From contig JAXMAR010000005.1 in assembly GCA_046350295.1 (NCBI GenBank), positions 186,001 through 250,000 of the forward strand: 64,000 nucleotides of DNA, written 5' to 3'. Source of the DNA: JAXMAR01 sp046350295. GTDB lineage: Bacteria; Planctomycetota; Planctomycetia; Gemmatales; Gemmataceae. This document shows, in pieces, positions 44,807 to 52,636 of this stretch. A program made the position numbers and the translations under genes. Numbering within the stretch: position 1 is the first letter of the stretch; every line of letters starts with the position of its first letter. The notes beneath the pieces are model-generated. The model was given only the letters and a program-made list of their open reading frames with translations. It had not been told where the DNA came from and made no database searches.

Positions 44807-45877
44807 ATGGCTCAACGCTGGTACTACGTTCGCGAGGGGAAGGAGATCGGTCCTGTCACCTCGGGCGACCTGCGTCGCATCGCGGCGGCGGGAGCGCTTG
44901 CGCCCGAGGATCCCGTGCGGCGCGAGGATCGCACCAAATGGATCCCGGCCCGCGAGATCAAGGGGCTTTTCGACGAACGGATCATGGCCAAGCGCGCGCG
45001 GGCGGCGGCGAAGGCGCGTCGCGCCGAGCGCGCGCCCAAACGACCCGCTGCCCTCGCGACCCCCGCGCCGCCGTCATGGTACCTCGCACGCGGCGGGCAG
45101 AGCTACGGGCCCTATCCCGACGACACGCTGCGGCAAATGGCACAGAGCGGCCAGGTGCTGCCCGACGATCAACTCTGCCAGGCTGGAGGGACCACCTGGA
45201 TCCCGGCGCCATCCGTCTTTCCCCACCTTCAGCCGGCCCCCAGCCTGGCCTCGACGCCACTTCCGGCGGGAAAGCCCAAGCTCCTGGCCGTGCCCGTCGT
45301 CGCCTCGGCCCCATCCGAAGCGGCGCCGCTTTTCGAGGAACAGGTCGCGCCACGCGGTGAGAATGTCCTCTTCCGCACCGGTCTGCACTGGAAGACGCTG
45401 GTTTGGCCGTGGCTCATGCTGGTTCAATTCCTGGCCGGCATCGGCATCGCGGTCTGGATCATCACCCGGAACATGCACGAACTGACGGATCGGCCGGATT
45501 TCAAGATCGTCACGGAGAATATCGACAAGGTGCTCGACCTGGAGAAGATCCGGGATTGGCTCTGGATCGGCTTCTTCGTGGCCCTCGGCCTCCACGCCTT
45601 GTGGGGCGCGCTGGCCCTTCTTCGCTTCCTGGTGTGTCATGTGACTGTCACCGGGCGAGGCGTCGTCGGCAAGCGCGGGCTCCTTTTCCCGACCCGGCGC
45701 TTGCGCTTCGAGGAGATTCAGTTGGCACAGGTCGAGCAGTCGTTCTGGGGCCGGCTGCTCGGCTTCGGCGCCGTCACTTTCGCGGGAGAGAGAGTGAGCG
45801 CCGACTTCGTCACTATCCGCCGCCCGTTTGAACTGAAGGCGGCGGTGGATCGACAGCGATCACTGCGGCCGGCTTGA
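44807..45877 (+). CDS. Membrane protein with two GYF_2 (DUF4339) domains and a PH-like domain
   Basis: 356 residues. Two GYF_2 domains are visible: residues 4-55 (WYYVREGKEIGPVTSGDLRR) and 91-140 (WYLARGGQSYGPYPDDTLRQ). A Pro/Ala linker leads to two membrane helices (about 205-225 and 255-280). The last 80 residues form a bacterial PH-like domain (bPH_2/DUF304): VTVTGRGVVGKRGLLFPTRRLRFEEIQ. GYF domains bind proline-rich peptides in eukaryotes; in bacteria their partners are unknown. A possible membrane adaptor. Confidence 0.85.
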   Translation: MAQRWYYVREGKEIGPVTSGDLRRIAAAGALAPEDPVRREDRTKWIPAREIKGLFDERIMAKRARAAAKARRAERAPKRPAALATPAPPSWYLARGGQSYGPYPDDTLRQMAQSGQVLPDDQLCQAGGTTWIPAPSVFPHLQPAPSLASTPLPAGKPKLLAVPVVASAPSEAAPLFEEQVAPRGENVLFRTGLHWKTLVWPWLMLVQFLAGIGIAVWIITRNMHELTDRPDFKIVTENIDKVLDLEKIRDWLWIGFFVALGLHALWGALALLRFLVCHVTVTGRGVVGKRGLLFPTRRLRFEEIQLAQVEQSFWGRLLGFGAVTFAGERVSADFVTIRRPFELKAAVDRQRSLRPA

Positions 45878-46140
45878 TAGAAGCCGGGCGAGTTCATTCT
45901 GGGCGCGGTTCCTCTCGGCTTGCGCCGGCCCGCCGGTGCTCCCACGTCGCAGTTCTTCAGCAATCCTCTCCAGCGTTTCCAGACCGGGCTAACCGGCTTG
46001 ACAGCGGTTGGGCGGCGTGTTGGGATGGCAGTGGTAGCCGCGGCGCCCTTGCTCGGGCGCGCGGAACTCTCTAGCGGCGCCGCGTTGATCAAGACAGCCG
46101 GGGGTCGAAGGGGATGGCTTCATTTCATCTGACCGGTGAG

Positions 46141-46155
46141 GCGTTGTGACAACGC
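46141..46155. promoter_or_regulatory. Perfect palindrome abutting a start codon
   Basis: GCGTTGT and ACAACGC flank one central base and end directly before the ATG of the nucleotidyltransferase-like gene. As RNA it would fold over the ribosome binding region; as DNA it could be an operator. The symmetry is seen directly; the function is a guess. Confidence 0.45.
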
Positions 46156-46707
46156 ATGGAGCGAGCGGTGCAAAAAGTCCAGGAGCGATTGGAGCGAACG
46201 GCGGCGGTTCTGGAAGAGGCGGGGATTCCATACGCGATCATCGGCGGGCACGCGGTTCGCGCCTGGGTGGCGCAGATGGACGAAGCCGCGGTTCGCACCA
46301 CGCGCGCCGTGGACATCCTCCTGCGCAGATCGGACTGGCCGGCGGCGGTGGCCGCGATGGAAAGGGCGGGGTTTGTTTTTCGGCATGCCAAAGGAATCGA
46401 CATGTTCCTGGACGGCCCCGGCGCCAAAGCACGTGACGCGGTGCATGTTCTGTTTGCAGGCGAAAAGGTGAGGCCCGACGACCTGGCGCCGACGCCGGAC
46501 GTATCGGAGGCCGAGGACTTGCAGCAGCATCGCATCCTGCGCTTGGATGCGCTGGTACGGATGAAGCTGACCGGGTTTCGAGACAAGGACCGGATGCACT
46601 TGCGCGACATGATCGACGTGGAGCTGGTGGATGAGTCCTGGTACGGGCGCCTACCACCCGCTCTGGCAGGGCGGCTCAAGGAACTCATCGATAACCCGAA
46701 CGGTTAG
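46156..46707 (+). CDS. Nucleotidyltransferase-like protein
   Basis: 183 residues. The N-terminal part follows the minimal nucleotidyltransferase fold: IPYAIIGGHAVRAWV (the GG motif) and RTTRAVDILLRRSDWPAAVAAM, where a TxDID-like pattern is expected; here it reads TTRAVDIL, so only one acidic residue of the usual pair is seen. The rest is helical (ILRLDALVRMKLTGFRDKDRMHLRDMIDV), as in AbiEii-like toxins. Activity is uncertain because of the reduced metal site. A small unrelated-looking ORF follows. Confidence 0.7.
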   Translation: MERAVQKVQERLERTAAVLEEAGIPYAIIGGHAVRAWVAQMDEAAVRTTRAVDILLRRSDWPAAVAAMERAGFVFRHAKGIDMFLDGPGAKARDAVHVLFAGEKVRPDDLAPTPDVSEAEDLQQHRILRLDALVRMKLTGFRDKDRMHLRDMIDVELVDESWYGRLPPALAGRLKELIDNPNG

Positions 46708-46733
46708 GCGGTAAAGAAAAGGGCGTCGATCCC

Positions 46734-47123
46734 ATGTTGTGCGCGGTGTTGATCCCGAAACTACAGGAGCGGTTTGCCGGCCGCGGATTGCGCATTGACT
46801 CCGCGCCGTCGCCGTGTGCGGTGTTCCCCGCCGTGCATCCTGAATTCGGCGATATCCAGATTTACGACGAAGGCGACGAGTTGACCGTGGTGGCAGGCCA
46901 TTTCACGCACGGCCATTTCTCGAATTACGACGATGAGCTGTCTGTAGAGCAGAAGGCCGAAAAAATCACCGATGGCGTTGTGCATTTCCTGGAAGAAGTG
47001 TTCGCCGACGAGGTCGCATTCTGGGGTGCACACGAATCGGCGGGCGGATGGCACAAGAGAGGGGAGCGGTCCGATTGGCAGAAGGCCGCGAGAGAATTCG
47101 TCTGGTCCGGTCCGCTACCGTGA
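46734..47123 (+). CDS. Hypothetical protein
   Basis: 129 residues with an alpha/beta character: ALIPKLQERFAGRGLRIDSAPSPCAVFPAVHPEFGDIQIYDEGDELTVV is cut here by regular strands, then a His-rich turn (GHFTHGHFSNYDD), an amphipathic helix and a Trp-rich C-terminus. I recognise no family. It follows the nucleotidyltransferase-like gene by 26 bases on the same strand, so they may be co-transcribed. Confidence 0.6.
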   Translation: MLCAVLIPKLQERFAGRGLRIDSAPSPCAVFPAVHPEFGDIQIYDEGDELTVVAGHFTHGHFSNYDDELSVEQKAEKITDGVVHFLEEVFADEVAFWGAHESAGGWHKRGERSDWQKAAREFVWSGPLP

Positions 47124-47186
47124 GGCCGGCGAACCAGAAGCTGACGGGGCCGCCAGCCCGGCTTGGTGGCCCCGTCAGGTTGAAAA

Positions 47187-48008
47187 CTACTTTGCGATGT
47201 CTTTCAGCAATCCCTTCCAGCGCTCCCAGGCCGTGTTGCGGCCGTCGCGGTTGGCCGCGCTGGCGCCCGCTTCCTCACCGGCGCGCATGAAGCCGTGCCC
47301 GGCTCCTTCGTAGATCACCGGTTCGTAGCGCTTGCCCGCGGCTTTCATCGCGTTCTTGCTGGTGTCGATGGTGGCGTTGATGCGCTCGTCGTTGCCGCCG
47401 TAGAAGCCGAAGACCGGGCAGTTCACTTTCTCCGCCTCGGCCTTGGTCATCACGCCGGGGCCGTAGAAGACGAAGGCGGCGCTCAGGTCGGGACGATTGG
47501 TGGCGAAGCGGAAGCTCTGGCCGCCGCCCCAGCAGAAGCCGCAGCAGGCGATCTTGCCGGTCGCCGCGGGAATCTTCTTGGCGTAGTCGGCGACGGCGTT
47601 CAGGTCGCCGGTCACCTGCTTCGGATCGAGCTTGTAGAGGGCCTTGGTGGCGTCTCCCACCGATTTGAACGCGTCCGTGTTCCCTCCCTTGGGACCCAGG
47701 CCGGAGAGCAGATCGGGGGCGACGGCGATGTAGCCGGCTTCGGCGACCTGATCGGCGAGGCCGCGGACCCAATCGGTCAGGCCCTTGTTCTCGTGGATCA
47801 CGATCATCGCCAAAACCTTCCCCTTCACCTCGGGATAGACGACGAAACAGGTCACCTCGCGCTCGCCGTGCTTCACCTTCACCCACTCATGGTGCCGGGG
47901 CGATTTCTCCAGGCGTTCCTTGGGATCCTGCGCCGACGCGGGCGCGACGACCAGGGCGGGCGCGGCGAGCAGGCCGATCAGCACGAGCGTCCAACACGAT
48001 GTTCGCAT
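47187..48008 (-). CDS. Exported dienelactone hydrolase-family protein
   Basis: 273 residues from the ATG at 48008. A signal peptide (RTSCWTLVLIGLLAAPALVVAPASA) precedes the alpha/beta-hydrolase fold: AMIVIHENKGLTDWVRGLAD, the nucleophile elbow CCGFCWGGGQ with Cys as nucleophile, CPVFGFYGGNDERI with the acid and GAGHGFMRAG with the His. The Cys-Asp-His triad is that of dienelactone hydrolases, which open lactone rings. Export is unusual for the classical pathway, so the substrate is probably extracytoplasmic. Confidence 0.88.
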   Translation of the reverse strand: MRTSCWTLVLIGLLAAPALVVAPASAQDPKERLEKSPRHHEWVKVKHGEREVTCFVVYPEVKGKVLAMIVIHENKGLTDWVRGLADQVAEAGYIAVAPDLLSGLGPKGGNTDAFKSVGDATKALYKLDPKQVTGDLNAVADYAKKIPAATGKIACCGFCWGGGQSFRFATNRPDLSAAFVFYGPGVMTKAEAEKVNCPVFGFYGGNDERINATIDTSKNAMKAAGKRYEPVIYEGAGHGFMRAGEEAGASAANRDGRNTAWERWKGLLKDIAK

Positions 48009-48104
48009 GGGCCACCTCCGGTTGAGAAGTTCACGATGCCATGGGCATGCTCGCAGGATAGATAGTCGTAAGAGGATTCGCAAGCGATTTGGCGCCATCA
48101 ATCT

Positions 48105-48190
48105 GTGTGGCACGCCCTGAGGCTTTGCGAAGGGCGTGGGGTCATTGCGAGGGGCGCACGCCCTTCGCAACGCCTCAGGGCGTGCCACAC
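48105..48190. repeat. Large inverted repeat in the leader of the TIM-barrel gene
   Basis: Arms of 34 bases (48105-48138 and 48157-48190) match except for one position, around an 18-base loop. The right arm ends one base before the ribosome binding region (GGGAGGAAG) of the plus-strand gene, so the transcript leader could fold into a long hairpin next to the start. As with the element at 18028 it may be a dispersed palindromic element. Confidence 0.8.
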
Positions 48191-48202
48191 CGGGAGGAAG
48201 AC

Positions 48203-49096
48203 ATGAAGACGACCCGTCGTGCTTTCTTGGCGGCAGCGGGAGCAGTCGGCCTGGCGGCGTCGACGGCGGGGGCGATCGAGCCGATCCGCCGCGTCGGCCG
48301 GCCGCACATGCGTCTGAGCCTGGCGGCCTACAGCTTCCGGCAGGCGCTCGATCTGCGGCGCAAGCCGCGGCCGGCGATGACGCTGGACGACTTCATCGAC
48401 TGGTGCGCCGAGCAACCGCTCGATGCGGTGGAGCTGACCGCGTACTACTTCGCCGAGACGACGCCGCGCTATCTCGCCGGCCTCAAGGGGCACGCGACCC
48501 GGTTGGGGCTCGACGTGAGCGGCACGGCGGTCGGCAACAACTTCTGCGTCCGCGACGGCACGCGGCTCAAGCGCGAGATCGAGAGCGTCAAGCGCTGGAT
48601 CGAGCACACCTCGCGCCTCGGCGGCAAGACGATGCGCATCTTCGCCGGCAATGTCGAAAAGGGAGACACCGAGGAGCGGGCCCGCGGCCGTTGCATCGAG
48701 GCGTTTGAAGAGGTGTGCGCGCACGCCGGGGAATACGGCGTCTATCTCGCGCTGGAAAACCACGGCGGCATCACGGGGACATCCGACCAAATGCTGGCGC
48801 TGGTTCGTCCCGTCAAAAGCCCGTGGTTCGGCGTCAACCTTGACACCGGCAATTTCCAGACGAAGGACCCGTATGCCGATCTCGCCCGCATCGCTCCCTA
48901 CGCGGTGACCGTGCAACTCAAGACCGAGATTCAGCGGCAGGGAGCGAAGAAGGAAGAGGCGGACCTCAAGCGGCTCATCACGATCCTGCGCGACGCCGGC
49001 TATCGCGGCTACGTCGCCCTGGAATACGAGGCGGCGGAGGAGGCGCGGAAAGCTGTGCCGCGTTATCTGAAAATACTGCGTGGCTTGATGGAGTGA
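48203..49096 (+). CDS. Tat-exported sugar phosphate isomerase/epimerase-like TIM-barrel protein
   Basis: 297 residues from the ATG at 48203, preceded by GGGAGGAAG. The Tat signal (KTTRRAFLAAAGAVGLAASTAGA) leads into a xylose-isomerase-like barrel: AVELTAYYFAETTPRYLAGL, TMRIFAGNVEKG, the metal Glu in YLALENHGG, WFGVNLDTGNF, TVQLKTE and YVALEYE. These carry the Glu/Asp/His metal ligands of the family. The substrate is unknown, but exported members of this family are frequent in planctomycetes next to Gfo/Idh/MocA enzymes. Confidence 0.88.
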   Translation: MKTTRRAFLAAAGAVGLAASTAGAIEPIRRVGRPHMRLSLAAYSFRQALDLRRKPRPAMTLDDFIDWCAEQPLDAVELTAYYFAETTPRYLAGLKGHATRLGLDVSGTAVGNNFCVRDGTRLKREIESVKRWIEHTSRLGGKTMRIFAGNVEKGDTEERARGRCIEAFEEVCAHAGEYGVYLALENHGGITGTSDQMLALVRPVKSPWFGVNLDTGNFQTKDPYADLARIAPYAVTVQLKTEIQRQGAKKEEADLKRLITILRDAGYRGYVALEYEAAEEARKAVPRYLKILRGLME

Positions 49097-49213
49097 CGCG
49101 GCATTTGCATTTGAGTTATCGAGGGAAAAGCCTTAAACTTGGCCGATTGGATATGGCCGACGACTGCTGACGGCGCGGCGCCCGCGTTCGCTGTTTTCGG
49201 AAAGTGGAGGCTC

Positions 49214-49960
49214 ATGACGCAGACGAAATTCAAGCACATCGATTGCCGGCGCGAGCATGGCGCCCTCCTCGTCACGATTCTCGACACGCACCTTAGCGGC
49301 GACGAACTGGCGGAGGCGCTACGCAAGGAGTTGCTGGGGGCGGCCGAGGACCAACCGGCCTCCAAGTGGATCATCGACTTCCGCCGCGTCCAGTTCTTCA
49401 CCAGCGCCGGCATCCGCCCGCTCCTGACGCTGCACCGCCGCCTGCAAAGCTCGGGCGCCCGGCTCGTCCTGTGCAACCTGCGCGAGGAGATCGCCGAGGT
49501 CTTCCATGCGACCCGGCTTCTGGCCACGCCCGGCTCTCCTCCCGGCCCGTTCGAAGCGGCGCCGGATCTGGAGCAGGCGCTGTGCCGGCTGCGCCATCAC
49601 GTGACCCGGCTGCAAGACGGCCTGCTCGTCGTCGGCATCGGCGTCAAGGAAATGCGCGGCGAGGAATTGGCGGACGATCTGGGCAAGGAGCTGATCCAGA
49701 GCTGGCAGGCAAGCGGCAGTCCCCATGTCGTCATCGAGATGACCGGCGTCGAGATCGTCACCACGCCGTGCATGCGCAGCCTCCTGCAGCTGCGGCATCA
49801 GGTGAAGGAAAAAGGAGGTCTGGTGGCGCTGTGCGACCTGACCCCGCAGGTAGCCGACACCTTTGCCGTGACGCGCCTCATTGCTTCGAATCCGGAGACC
49901 CCGTCCCTGTTCCTTTCTTTCCCCGATGTAACGGCGGCCGTGGCGGGCCTGGCGAAATAG
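49214..49960 (+). CDS. Tandem STAS-domain protein
   Basis: 248 residues from the ATG at 49214 with GGAGG upstream. Two STAS domains in tandem: residues 12-110 (IIDFRRVQFFTSAGIRPLLTLHRRL) and about 130-245 (VVIEMTGVEIVTTPCMRSLLQLRHQV). The first has Ser64 at the site phosphorylated in SpoIIAA-type anti-anti-sigma factors; the second has Thr-Thr there. STAS proteins bind anti-sigma kinases. No kinase gene is next to it, so its partner must be elsewhere. Confidence 0.85.
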   Translation: MTQTKFKHIDCRREHGALLVTILDTHLSGDELAEALRKELLGAAEDQPASKWIIDFRRVQFFTSAGIRPLLTLHRRLQSSGARLVLCNLREEIAEVFHATRLLATPGSPPGPFEAAPDLEQALCRLRHHVTRLQDGLLVVGIGVKEMRGEELADDLGKELIQSWQASGSPHVVIEMTGVEIVTTPCMRSLLQLRHQVKEKGGLVALCDLTPQVADTFAVTRLIASNPETPSLFLSFPDVTAAVAGLAK

Positions 49961-50182
49961 AACTGATAGCGCCCTGGCCGGACTTCGGAGGCGCCGGGGA
50001 GCCGCGCGAAACCGCCCACCCTGGCGGTCCCGGCAAGGCGACTCGCGGCGCGGGAGCACGGTCGGCGCGCGCTGTGATTGGTTTGGCGAGCGTCTCTGGC
50101 TTGGTATAATAACGATCCCTGCGAGGGGCGCGCCGGGGCGTGAACCGGGCGTCTTCCAGGATCTTGCCCAGGGTGTCAGCGC

Positions 50183-51763
50183 ATGGATTTGCAGCACGAA
50201 TGCGGCATCGCGGCCATCTACCACTTCGATAGCCCGACGCCGTCCAGGCTCGCGCCGCCGGCCGGACCGGAGCAGGTCTCCCGCCTCATGCCGCGCATGC
50301 TGCTCGACCTGCAGAACCGCGGCCAGCTCGCCGCCGGCTTTACCACCTACAATCCAAAACGCGAGAAGCTGCTCGATACCTACAAGAACATCGGCACCGT
50401 CATCGAGGCCTTTCGCCTCAACCACCAGGCCAAGTCCGAAAGCATCATGAAGGAATACGGTGGGCGGGCGGCCATCGGCCACGTCCGCTACGCCACCTGC
50501 GGCCAGAGCGACCGCAGCTACGCCCAGCCGTTCCAGCGCTACCACGGCTGCAAGTGGAAGTGGTTCAGCTTCGCCTTCAACGGCCAGCTCACCAACTTCG
50601 CCGAGCTGCGCGACGAGCTGCTCAACAATTCGGACTATCATCTGTCGCGCAACCTCGACACGGAAGTCATCATGCACTGCCTGAGCTACGAGCTGCGCAA
50701 CGAAGCGCGGCCCGATCTGGTGCAAGTCTTCCGCAACCTCAGCAAGAAATTCGACGGCGCCTACAACCTCGTCTACTTGAACGCGATGGGCGACCTCGCC
50801 GTGTCGCGCGACCCCAAGGGCTTCCGTCCCCTCTGCTTTGCCCTGGAATGGCCGCTGTTCGCGGCGGCGAGCGAGAGCGTGGCGCTCACCAACCTCGGGT
50901 TCCGCGAGGTCAAGTCGCTGGCGCCGGGGGAGATGATCGTCATCCAGGACAACCGTTTCCGCATCGAGCGCTATGCCGCGGCGCAGCAGCCGTCCCATTG
51001 TTTCTTCGAATGGATCTACTTCGCCAACGTCGCCAGCACGCTCGATGAGCGAAGCGTCTACCTGAGCCGGGCGGCCCTGGGCAAGGAGCTGGCGCTCCAG
51101 GAACACAAGTTGAACCGGGTCCCGCTCGACAACGACACGGTCGTCGTCCCCGTGCCCGATACCGGCAAGGCCGCCGCGGACGCGATGGCGTATGAGCTGG
51201 GCGTGCCCTCCGTCGAGGGCCTGATGCGCAACCGGTACGTCGGCCGCACCTTCATCGAGGGGCAGAACCGCGCCGACCGCGTGCGCGTCAAGTACACCCC
51301 GCTCAAGGAAGTGCTCGAAGGCAAGCGCGTCCTCTTGATCGAGGATACGATCGTCCGCAGCACGACGCTCAAGTCGCTGCTGCACCATCTGCGCGAGCGC
51401 GGCGGCGCCCGCGAGGTCCACGTGCGCGTCGCCTGTCCGCCCATCGTGGCGCCCTGTTTCTACGGCATCGACATGTCCACGGTCAGCGAGTTGTTCGCCC
51501 CGCGCTTCATGAAAGGACCGGCCCCCACGGAAGAGGAACAGCAGGCGATGGCCCGCGCCCTCGGCGCCGACAGCCTCTTCTACCTGCCGCTCGAAGCCGT
51601 CGCCCGTTGCATCGGCCTGCCCGAAAGCCGCCTGTGCCGCGCCTGCCTCACCGGCCAGTACCCGACGGCCGTCGGCGAGCAGCTCTACCAGGTCGCCCTG
51701 CTCAACCGCAACGCCAACGGCGAGCAGCGGACCTATGAGCTGCCCGTGGCGAGCGGAGTATAA
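50183..51763 (+). CDS. purF: Amidophosphoribosyltransferase
   Basis: 526 residues. The N-terminal Ntn glutaminase part begins MDLQHECGIAAIY, with the nucleophile Cys at position 7, so a short propeptide should be removed. GHVRYATCGQS and SFAFNGQLTNF are glutaminase motifs. The phosphoribosyltransferase half has VVVPVPDTGKAAADAMAYEL and the PRPP loop VLLIEDTIVRSTTLKSLL. Four well-placed Cys (SHCFFEW, APCFYGIDM, CRACLTG) suggest the [4Fe-4S] cluster of the Bacillus-type enzyme. PurF makes phosphoribosylamine, the first step of purine synthesis. Confidence 0.93.
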   Translation: MDLQHECGIAAIYHFDSPTPSRLAPPAGPEQVSRLMPRMLLDLQNRGQLAAGFTTYNPKREKLLDTYKNIGTVIEAFRLNHQAKSESIMKEYGGRAAIGHVRYATCGQSDRSYAQPFQRYHGCKWKWFSFAFNGQLTNFAELRDELLNNSDYHLSRNLDTEVIMHCLSYELRNEARPDLVQVFRNLSKKFDGAYNLVYLNAMGDLAVSRDPKGFRPLCFALEWPLFAAASESVALTNLGFREVKSLAPGEMIVIQDNRFRIERYAAAQQPSHCFFEWIYFANVASTLDERSVYLSRAALGKELALQEHKLNRVPLDNDTVVVPVPDTGKAAADAMAYELGVPSVEGLMRNRYVGRTFIEGQNRADRVRVKYTPLKEVLEGKRVLLIEDTIVRSTTLKSLLHHLRERGGAREVHVRVACPPIVAPCFYGIDMSTVSELFAPRFMKGPAPTEEEQQAMARALGADSLFYLPLEAVARCIGLPESRLCRACLTGQYPTAVGEQLYQVALLNRNANGEQRTYELPVASGV

Positions 51764-51773
51764 GGCCCCCTGA

Positions 51774-51838
51774 ACGTGGGGCATGCGGCCTGGCCTGCCG
51801 GGGGCGAAAGGCGGCAGGCCAGGCGGCCTGCCCCACGT
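51774..51838. terminator. Long hairpin between convergent purF and ROK kinase genes
   Basis: An outer 10-base stem (ACGTGGGGCA/TGCCCCACGT) and an inner 13-base stem (GCCTGGCCTGCCG/CGGCAGGCCAGGC) are perfect and separated by a 4-by-4 base internal bubble; the loop is 11 bases. It probably terminates both convergent genes, and the GC-rich, T-poor form also fits a dispersed palindromic element. Confidence 0.75.
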
Positions 51839-51840
51839 GG

Positions 51841-52521
51841 TCAGCCCTCGCAGGCGCGCGACAGCTCTTCATGCTCCCACATCCGGTAGCCGCCGATGAA
51901 CGCGTTGTAGTTGTCCCCGAGCCGCACCCCTTCGGGCAGTTCCTTCAGTTTCTTTGCGTTGCCGCCCCCCAGGACGACGTAATCCGCCACCAGCGCGTTC
52001 TTCAAGCGCTTGATCACGTCCGCCACGAAACAGCGCCAGCGTTTCTTCCCCAGGCGGTCGAGTCCGCGCTGACCGACATAATCCTCGAAGGTGCGCCGTT
52101 TCCGATACGGCAGATGCGCCAGCTCCAGCGGCGCCACCACGTGGTTGACGATGAGCGTCGATCCCAGCCCGGTTCCCAGTCCCAGGAACAGCATTCGTCC
52201 TCCCTCGTAGCTGCCGATCGCCTGCATCGCCGCGTCGTTGATCATCTTCACCGGCTTGCCGAAATGAGCCGACAGGTCGAAGCCGACCCAGCCCGCTCCC
52301 AGGTTGTGCGGCTCGGACAGCGGCTTGTTATGGAGGACGGGCGCCGGGAATCCCACCGATATGGCATCGTAGTCCCAGTCGCGCGTCGCCTCCTGCACCT
52401 TTTCCGTCATGAGCGCCGGCGTCATCTGCGGGCCGGACGGAATCTTGATGGGCTCCGTGTGCCCCCGTGCGAGCACCTTCACGTTCGTGCCGCCGACATC
52501 GATGACCAGGATCTTTTTCAT
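51841..52521 (-). CDS. ROK-family kinase, polyphosphate glucokinase-like
   Basis: 226 residues from the ATG at 52521. ROK motifs: ILVIDVGGTNVKVLA (phosphate loop), AISVGFPAPV, MINDAAMQAIGSYEGGRMLFLGLGTGLGSTLIV (the catalytic Asp and the second phosphate loop), and DYVVLGGGNAKKL. The short length and motif spacing are closest to polyphosphate glucokinases, which phosphorylate glucose with polyphosphate or ATP; the donor cannot be proved from sequence. It is divergent from the FBPase gene, which fits a role in hexose metabolism. Confidence 0.85.
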   Translation of the reverse strand: MKKILVIDVGGTNVKVLARGHTEPIKIPSGPQMTPALMTEKVQEATRDWDYDAISVGFPAPVLHNKPLSEPHNLGAGWVGFDLSAHFGKPVKMINDAAMQAIGSYEGGRMLFLGLGTGLGSTLIVNHVVAPLELAHLPYRKRRTFEDYVGQRGLDRLGKKRWRCFVADVIKRLKNALVADYVVLGGGNAKKLKELPEGVRLGDNYNAFIGGYRMWEHEELSRACEG

Positions 52522-52636
52522 TGGACGAGCTTGGCTTCGTTTAGCCTTGGTTCGCAGAACCGGGCTGGACGGTGTCCCACACGTTTGCTTCCCGCGCATC
52601 AGGCGGGTATTGTAGAGGCGACACAGGGGAGAACCC

